A stretch of DNA of 54,366 nt, from positions 25,500 to 79,865 of the forward strand of contig DCHO01000012.1 in assembly GCA_002315655.1 (NCBI GenBank). Direction: 5' to 3'. Every line of letters begins with the position of its first letter. Position 1 is the stretch's first letter. A model generated the notes under the pieces. It was not told where the DNA came from, did not search any database, and saw nothing but the letters and a program-made list of their open reading frames with translations. This DNA comes from Christensenella sp. UBA1750 (lineage in GTDB: Bacteria > Bacillota > Clostridia > Christensenellales > UBA1750). Made by a program: the position numbers and the translations under genes. Positions 50,125 through 54,366 of the stretch are shown here, one piece after another.

Positions 50125-50937
50125 ATGAAATATGTGCTGTTGACGATAGCGGCGGTGGCGATATGCGGTGGGATCGGTATCTTTTTCGTCGTGCGGGCGC
50201 ACAGGAAAGAGAGACTTTCCAAAAAGAAAATGCAGTCTGCGCTGTATGCCATAGAAATCATTGTTGTTTTGGTGATGGCCGCGCTGTTTGTGTTTTTAGG
50301 TATGTTCTACAACCCGGAGGGAAAGGCCTGGGCGGCGATGGAGGGAAATGGGAACGTGACGGTTTCCCGCGTCCGAGGCGGGTACTTCTTTGACGGGAGT
50401 TCTGAGGACACGGCCATGGTCTTCTATCCGGGCGGGAGGGTGGCCTGTGAGGCGTATGCCCCGCTGATGCTGTCTTTGGCGGAGAACGGCTGCGACTGCT
50501 TCCTTGCGGAAATGCCCATGAATCTGGCGCTTTTTGACATGAATGCCGCAGAGAAATACATGAATGCGTATTCCTATGACATCTGGCTATTGGGCGGGCA
50601 CTCGCTGGGCGGCGTTTCGGCGTCCGTGTATGCGCAGAACCACGCAGAGGAAGTGGACGGAATGATGCTGCTGGCGGCCTATCCGTCCGTAAAGACGGAC
50701 GATTCTGTCAAAGTCTGTCTCCTCTATGGAAGTGAAGACGGCTGTCTGGAAATGGACAAATATGAGGAAAGCCGGGAAAACTGGCCGGAGAATACGACAG
50801 AAGTCGTCATCGAGGGAGGGAACCACTCGCAGTTCGGGGATTACGGACACCAGCGGGGTGACGGCGAGGCCACGATTCCCGCAGAGGAACAGATTCGGCA
50901 GACGGTGGATGCGCTCAAAGCGTTCTTTGAAGAATAA
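50125..50937 (+). CDS. Membrane-anchored alpha/beta hydrolase
   Basis: A 270-residue protein with two N-terminal hydrophobic segments (about 4-23 and 40-62) and an alpha/beta hydrolase domain from about residue 85. The nucleophile elbow is GGHSLGG (about 157-163). An acidic residue follows in LLYGSEDG, and a His is near the end in GGNHSQFG. The pattern fits a carboxymethylenebutenolidase-like or lysophospholipase-type member (PF12695 group). GAGGTG 6 bp before ATG 50125 decides the start. Substrate unknown. It ends at the strong bidirectional terminator 50942-50983. Confidence 0.85.
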   Translation: MKYVLLTIAAVAICGGIGIFFVVRAHRKERLSKKKMQSALYAIEIIVVLVMAALFVFLGMFYNPEGKAWAAMEGNGNVTVSRVRGGYFFDGSSEDTAMVFYPGGRVACEAYAPLMLSLAENGCDCFLAEMPMNLALFDMNAAEKYMNAYSYDIWLLGGHSLGGVSASVYAQNHAEEVDGMMLLAAYPSVKTDDSVKVCLLYGSEDGCLEMDKYEESRENWPENTTEVVIEGGNHSQFGDYGHQRGDGEATIPAEEQIRQTVDALKAFFEE

Positions 50938-50941
50938 ATAA

Positions 50942-50983
50942 GCAAGAGAGAGAATCGGAAGTTCGGTTCTCTCTCTTGCTTTT
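50942..50983. terminator. Bidirectional terminator between convergent hydrolase and lipase genes
   Basis: GCAAGAGAGAGAA (50942-50954) pairs with TTCTCTCTCTTGC (50967-50979), followed by TTTT on plus and an AT-rich TTATTTATT on minus. Confidence 0.9.
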
Positions 50984-51009
50984 AGGATGTGATTCTATAC
51001 GCCGGGTAA

Positions 51010-52746
51010 CTATTTCCTGACGCAGACCGGGGCGCTGAAATCGGAGCAGACCTTGCGGGAAGAAAGCGGCACGGCGACAACCTTATAATAGTAGGTGGTG
51101 CGGGCTTTTGCGGAGGTGTCCGTGTAGAGGGTTGCAACGGTGGTGGCGATCTTTTTATAGTCGCCGTTCTCGCTGGTGGCGCGATAGACCGCGTAGCAGG
51201 AGGCACCGATGGAGGCTGTCCAGTTGAGAGAGGGCTTGCCCAGCAGGGCGCTGCGTCCGGCATACCAGATGGTCGGCGCGGACAGGCGGTTGCTCTGAGC
51301 GGAATCGCCCGGCTCCGTGGTTTCATCCATGATGGGGGTGGTGCGGGAAATGTCCGCCATGAGATCACGGTAGAAATTGCGGGTGGTATAGGGCTTGACG
51401 ATGTAAAGCCCGCCGATAAATTCCATGTGATCCAAATCCTGATCGACATGATAGTTCCATGTGCCGGGTTTTATGCTGTTGATGTTGTAGGCTGTGTGGT
51501 TTGCGCCCAGGGGATAGCGGGCGGAGATGGTGTTGACCATGCCGTCGTTGTTCAGCCATTCCCGGTCAATGCCGGTCACATCATTGCCGTTCACGTCCAG
51601 CACGCGCTCGTTTTTGTTGGTATAGTTGCTCATGTTGGCGGAATAAGCCAGCAGCAGCGCCCACATATCCGCATCCGGCATCACGCTGCCGCAGACAGTG
51701 GAGAAGCACTTGTCTCCGGCAAAGGAGAAGTAGTACACATTGTCGTAGGTGTTCCAGCCCTGCTTGAGCTTGTTGGTGCCTTCGATGGAAAGATCATAGA
51801 AAGCGTGGTCGCTGCCGGCAATGAAGCCCTTCTGGTCGAGCAGGGAGAAGTAGGCTTCCAGATCGCCGGTGTTGGAGGATTGGGTCAGACCGAACTGTTC
51901 CAGCTGGAAATCGTACAGATCGGCAATTTCGGAGGTACCCAAGGCGTTTGCGATGAGCGCGGAGAGGTCTTTTGCCAGCACCATGGTGTTTTTGTTGGAG
52001 GAGATGAAGGTGGTGCCGTTGAGCACACCGGCCAGAGAAGTGACGGAATGGATCAGATATTCGCCGTGCCGCTCTGCGCCGCCCTCTTCATAGGGCTCGC
52101 TGCCCCAGAACAGAGGCGAAACATAGTCGTGCCAGTTGCCGCCGTAAAGCGCGGCCTGTTCCTTGCCGAAGGCGATCTCGTCCGGATCGCCTTCAGCCAG
52201 ATATTGCAGAAGCTGGCAGGAGGTAGGACCGCCGAAGGAGTGACCCACCAGATTGATCTTGTTGTCATACCATTCCCCGGTGGGCTTGTCGTTCTCATCG
52301 TAGATCGGCCCCCAGGATTCCACCTGCGCATTGCCGGTATAATCGCGGCCGTAGCGGCTGTGGGTGAGGCAGTAGCCTTTGGAGGCAAATTCCGCGGTGC
52401 ATTTGTCCGCGTGCGCCTGGCCGTAATCCACACGGGTGCCCGTCAGCTGGGCAAAGACCTCGCAGCAGCGGTCATGGGCGCTGGAAATGGGGCCGACGCT
52501 GGCCACATAGGTTTCATAGCCTAAGGATTCCAGATAATCGGGCATATCTCCGGCCAGCAACCCCCAATAGGGCAGCACATCGGAGAGCTCGTCCTCATCG
52601 CCGAAGCCCATCAGGCCGTGGATGAAGACCGTGGTGTAGTCCGCGCCGGAGGTTTTTTCTTCCGCAAAGGCTTCCGTGCAGAAAAGCGGGATCAGAAGTA
52701 CGAGGATGAGCAGCATGGCAAGGGATTTTTTCACAACGTTTCGCAT
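51010..52746 (-). CDS. Secreted lipase-like alpha/beta hydrolase with C-terminal Fn3-like domain
   Basis: A 578-residue exported protein. A Sec signal peptide (KK then a hydrophobic run, cleavage likely after AFA near residue 28) precedes a lipase domain with the oxyanion strand VFIHGLMGFG (40-49) and the nucleophile elbow VGHSFGG (167-173, Ser170). Large insertions after the first strand, with RYGRDY and NLVGHSFGG spacing, recall the Staphylococcus/Geobacillus lipase family. The last 85 residues look like a fibronectin type III domain (WTASIGASCYAVYRATSENGDY motif). A -10 TATAGT lies upstream on the minus strand near 52820-52825 without a clear -35. Single gene between terminator and divergent promoter. 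Confidence 0.85.
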   Translation of the reverse strand: MRNVVKKSLAMLLILVLLIPLFCTEAFAEEKTSGADYTTVFIHGLMGFGDEDELSDVLPYWGLLAGDMPDYLESLGYETYVASVGPISSAHDRCCEVFAQLTGTRVDYGQAHADKCTAEFASKGYCLTHSRYGRDYTGNAQVESWGPIYDENDKPTGEWYDNKINLVGHSFGGPTSCQLLQYLAEGDPDEIAFGKEQAALYGGNWHDYVSPLFWGSEPYEEGGAERHGEYLIHSVTSLAGVLNGTTFISSNKNTMVLAKDLSALIANALGTSEIADLYDFQLEQFGLTQSSNTGDLEAYFSLLDQKGFIAGSDHAFYDLSIEGTNKLKQGWNTYDNVYYFSFAGDKCFSTVCGSVMPDADMWALLLAYSANMSNYTNKNERVLDVNGNDVTGIDREWLNNDGMVNTISARYPLGANHTAYNINSIKPGTWNYHVDQDLDHMEFIGGLYIVKPYTTRNFYRDLMADISRTTPIMDETTEPGDSAQSNRLSAPTIWYAGRSALLGKPSLNWTASIGASCYAVYRATSENGDYKKIATTVATLYTDTSAKARTTYYYKVVAVPLSSRKVCSDFSAPVCVRK

Positions 52747-52913
52747 GGATGAAATACTCCTTCATCATTATTGTTTTTTGATTGTTTTTTACCGTGTTGT
52801 GCGCTCGGGTTGAAAATACTATACCACAAATCGGAAGAAAAAGCTATATGAAATATTTCAATGAGGTCTCCTATGAGGAATTTTTGTTAGAGCTGCTTTA
52901 TGCGTTTTGCACG

Positions 52914-52941
52914 TTGACAAACCATTCAGATATGCTATACT
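52914..52941 (+). promoter_or_regulatory. Promoter of the URO-D-fold gene
   Basis: Consensus -35 TTGACA, 16-bp spacer, -10 TATACT at 52936-52941. Confidence 0.8.
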
Positions 52942-52992
52942 GTTCTTAACGGTTTTCTTCCTATATATTATGATAGAATTGAGGAATTTACA

Positions 52993-54219
52993 ATGAGTAT
53001 GCAGTCGGACAGAATGATTTTACGGGAACTGGCAAAGCAGGTCATGGAAATCGCCGTGTCGGAAAAGCATCAGAGGATGCGTCAGCGCTTCTGCGACAGC
53101 AACGATCTGAAAATTGTGCGTCCGCCGCTTATTATGGAAGAAATTCCCTGGTTCGAGATGAACGTGGACGATGAGTTGACCAACCGCTGCGAGGACGAGC
53201 GGGCGCAGGAGATCGAGACCCGGCTGCGCCGCCTTTTGTATCGGGAGAAGCATTTTGCCTGTGACAATTATATCGAGCCGTTTTACAGCATCCCCAAGGC
53301 CAACGACAGCACGGGCAACGGCTTTGAAATTGCGGAAAAGATCATTTCCATGGATGCGAAGAACAACATTGTGTCCCATGAGTTCCACGATGTTTTGGAG
53401 GACGAAGCGGCGCTGGATAAGTATCACGATCCCGTTATCACCGCACGCCCGGACATTGATGAAGCGAACAAGAACTTTGCGCAGGAAATGTTCGGGGATA
53501 TTCTGCCCGTTCGCCTCATCGGGCAAATGACCTATTTTGCGCCCTGGGATGTGATTCCGCGGCTGCATGGCGTGGACAATGTGCTGTATGATCTGGTGGA
53601 CAGACCCGAGTTCATGCACAAGGTCATTTCTCTGTTCACCCGTGCGAATCTGTCCGAGATCAAGCAGAAAATTGCATTGGGTCTGTATAGCGGCGAGGCG
53701 ATGGACATTCATTGCACGCCCGGAGCCATCACATACGATGAGAACGACGGCAAGGTGCACACCTGGTTCCGCACTATGGCGCAGATGTTTTCCAGCATTT
53801 CACCCGATATGCACGATGAATTTGATGTGCAGTATTCCCTGCCGCTGTCGGAGCTTTTCTCCTATACCTATTACGGTTGCTGCGAACCGCTGCATGACCG
53901 GCTGGATGTCATCAAGCAGTATAGGAATCTGCGGAAGATCGGCGTGTCGCCCTGGGCGGATGTGGAAAAGAGCGCGGAGGCCATCGGCGGGAACTATGTG
54001 CTGTCCCGCAAACCCAATCCCGCGTTTGTGGCAAAAGACTTAAACGAAGAAGTCGTGCGGAAGGAAATCGAGGATACCGTGAAGCTGTGCGTCAAATACG
54101 GTTGTCCCTGCGATATTACGCTCAAGGACATCAGTACAGTCAGTTATCGCCCGCAAAATCTGATGAAATGGTCTGAGATTGCAGCAGAGGTGCTGAATCG
54201 CTATTACGATTTGCCTTGA
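52993..54219 (+). CDS. Uroporphyrinogen decarboxylase-fold protein
   Basis: A 408-residue cytosolic protein that I place in the URO-D/MtaA-like superfamily. Features are a helix-rich N terminus with RQRFCDSNDLKIVRPPL, a central barrel with LIGQMTYFAPWDVIPRL and DNVLYDLVDRPEFMHKVI (a URO-D-type segment), YGCCEPLHDR (about 296-305) and a final TLKDISTVSYRP stretch before the C-terminal helix. The haem-pathway Arg/Asp signature of HemE is not seen, so it is not HemE; a corrinoid or sugar-linked role, as for other clostridial members, is possible. GAGGAA precedes ATG 52993. No methyltransferase partner is in view. Confidence 0.7.
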   Translation: MSMQSDRMILRELAKQVMEIAVSEKHQRMRQRFCDSNDLKIVRPPLIMEEIPWFEMNVDDELTNRCEDERAQEIETRLRRLLYREKHFACDNYIEPFYSIPKANDSTGNGFEIAEKIISMDAKNNIVSHEFHDVLEDEAALDKYHDPVITARPDIDEANKNFAQEMFGDILPVRLIGQMTYFAPWDVIPRLHGVDNVLYDLVDRPEFMHKVISLFTRANLSEIKQKIALGLYSGEAMDIHCTPGAITYDENDGKVHTWFRTMAQMFSSISPDMHDEFDVQYSLPLSELFSYTYYGCCEPLHDRLDVIKQYRNLRKIGVSPWADVEKSAEAIGGNYVLSRKPNPAFVAKDLNEEVVRKEIEDTVKLCVKYGCPCDITLKDISTVSYRPQNLMKWSEIAAEVLNRYYDLP

Positions 54220-54285
54220 TTTGGCCTGAATTCAGGCGTTTCTCAATTATTGCAAAAAAAGTTCCAAAAAAGATGAAAAAAGGTG

Positions 54286-54314
54286 TTGACAAAGGAAGAA
54301 GAAGGTGGTATCTT
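54286..54314 (+). promoter_or_regulatory. Strong promoter of a probable rRNA operon to the right
   Basis: TTGACA, 17-bp spacer, TATCTT at 54309-54314, preceded by phased A-tracts (54253-54280) like an UP element. The downstream text GAGCGAACCTTGAAAACGATACATAG, in pieces GAACCTTGAAAAC and ATACATAG, resembles leaders before 16S rRNA genes in Firmicutes. The rRNA itself would start beyond the window end. Confidence 0.65.
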
Positions 54315-54366
54315 ATAGAAGCTGTCGCGATTGCGGCGGCGAGCGAACCTTGAAAACGATACATAG

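Noticed and set aside
52993..54219. HemE (haem biosynthesis)
   Set aside because: Only the general fold is shared. The HemE N-terminal signature and its usual length of about 350 residues are absent.
1..54366. CRISPR arrays, insertion sequences, prophage, tRNA or rRNA genes
   Set aside because: No regular short repeats with spacers, no transposase or phage genes and no cloverleaf sequence were seen. An exhaustive tRNA scan would need a program such as tRNAscan-SE.

Overview
The window is about 54 kb of a moderately GC-rich, densely coded bacterial chromosome. It carries 45 protein genes that I can support, no mobile elements, no CRISPR array and no tRNA or rRNA gene inside the window. An rRNA-type promoter and leader sit at the extreme right end. 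A valine T-box in front of valS, a PyrR-type leader in front of a pyrimidine operon with pyrK, pyrD and pyrI, strong AAGGAGG ribosome binding sites and a CotH-family protein all point to a Clostridia-class Firmicute. The many scattered glycosidases suggest a gut Oscillospiraceae or Ruminococcaceae relative. The genus cannot be read from the sequence alone.

Layout, left to right. (1) 1-5240, minus strand: T-box leader, a 56-residue membrane protein, valS, a GH5-like glycosidase and an APH-fold kinase, apparently one operon closed by a terminator at 43-77. (2) 5287-10200: an ABC amino-acid transporter. Its permease carries four tandem solute-binding-protein repeats, and its ATPase has an unusual C-terminal extension. 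(3) 10287-13091: M20 peptidase, SGNH hydrolase and glycerophosphodiesterase. (4) 13143-15594: divergent genes for a double NTF2-like protein and a PlsC-like acyltransferase with a zinc ribbon. (5) 15591-19917: alpha-galactosidase-like enzyme, PAP2 phosphatase, and two paralogous SIS proteins flanking a BadF/NAGK-type sugar kinase. (6) 20141-22462: a GH42-like protein. (7) 22607-31437: pyrC-carB-pyrK-pyrD-pyrF-pyrE-pyrB-pyrI behind a PyrR-type leader; carA is not present. (8) 31543-33795: GH2 beta-mannosidase-like enzyme. (9) 33847-39410: a CotH kinase-like / DUF4956 / VTC polyphosphate polymerase-like operon facing a two-component system. Matching direct repeats lie in front of both units. (10) 39407-47220: YdeI-like protein, a GHL-type TIM barrel protein, SGNH hydrolase, EamA transporter, DUF362 ferredoxin-like protein, mannose-6-phosphate isomerase, polysaccharide deacetylase and cytidylate-kinase-like protein. 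(11) 47351-50937: enolase-superfamily enzyme and a divergent SDR that lacks the usual tyrosine, TSCPD protein and alpha/beta hydrolase. (12) 51010-54366: secreted lipase-like protein, a URO-D-fold protein and the rRNA-type promoter.

The genes fit a carbohydrate- and lipid-scavenging anaerobe that also makes its own pyrimidines. Regulation visible in the sequence is mostly by RNA leaders and near-consensus sigma-A promoters with 16-18 bp spacers. The only obvious DNA-binding regulator encoded is the OmpR-type response regulator at 37524. The two items I consider most worth following are the half-domain-offset binding-protein array fused to a permease, together with its extended ATPase, and the CotH/DUF4956/VTC operon with its apparently co-regulated two-component system.
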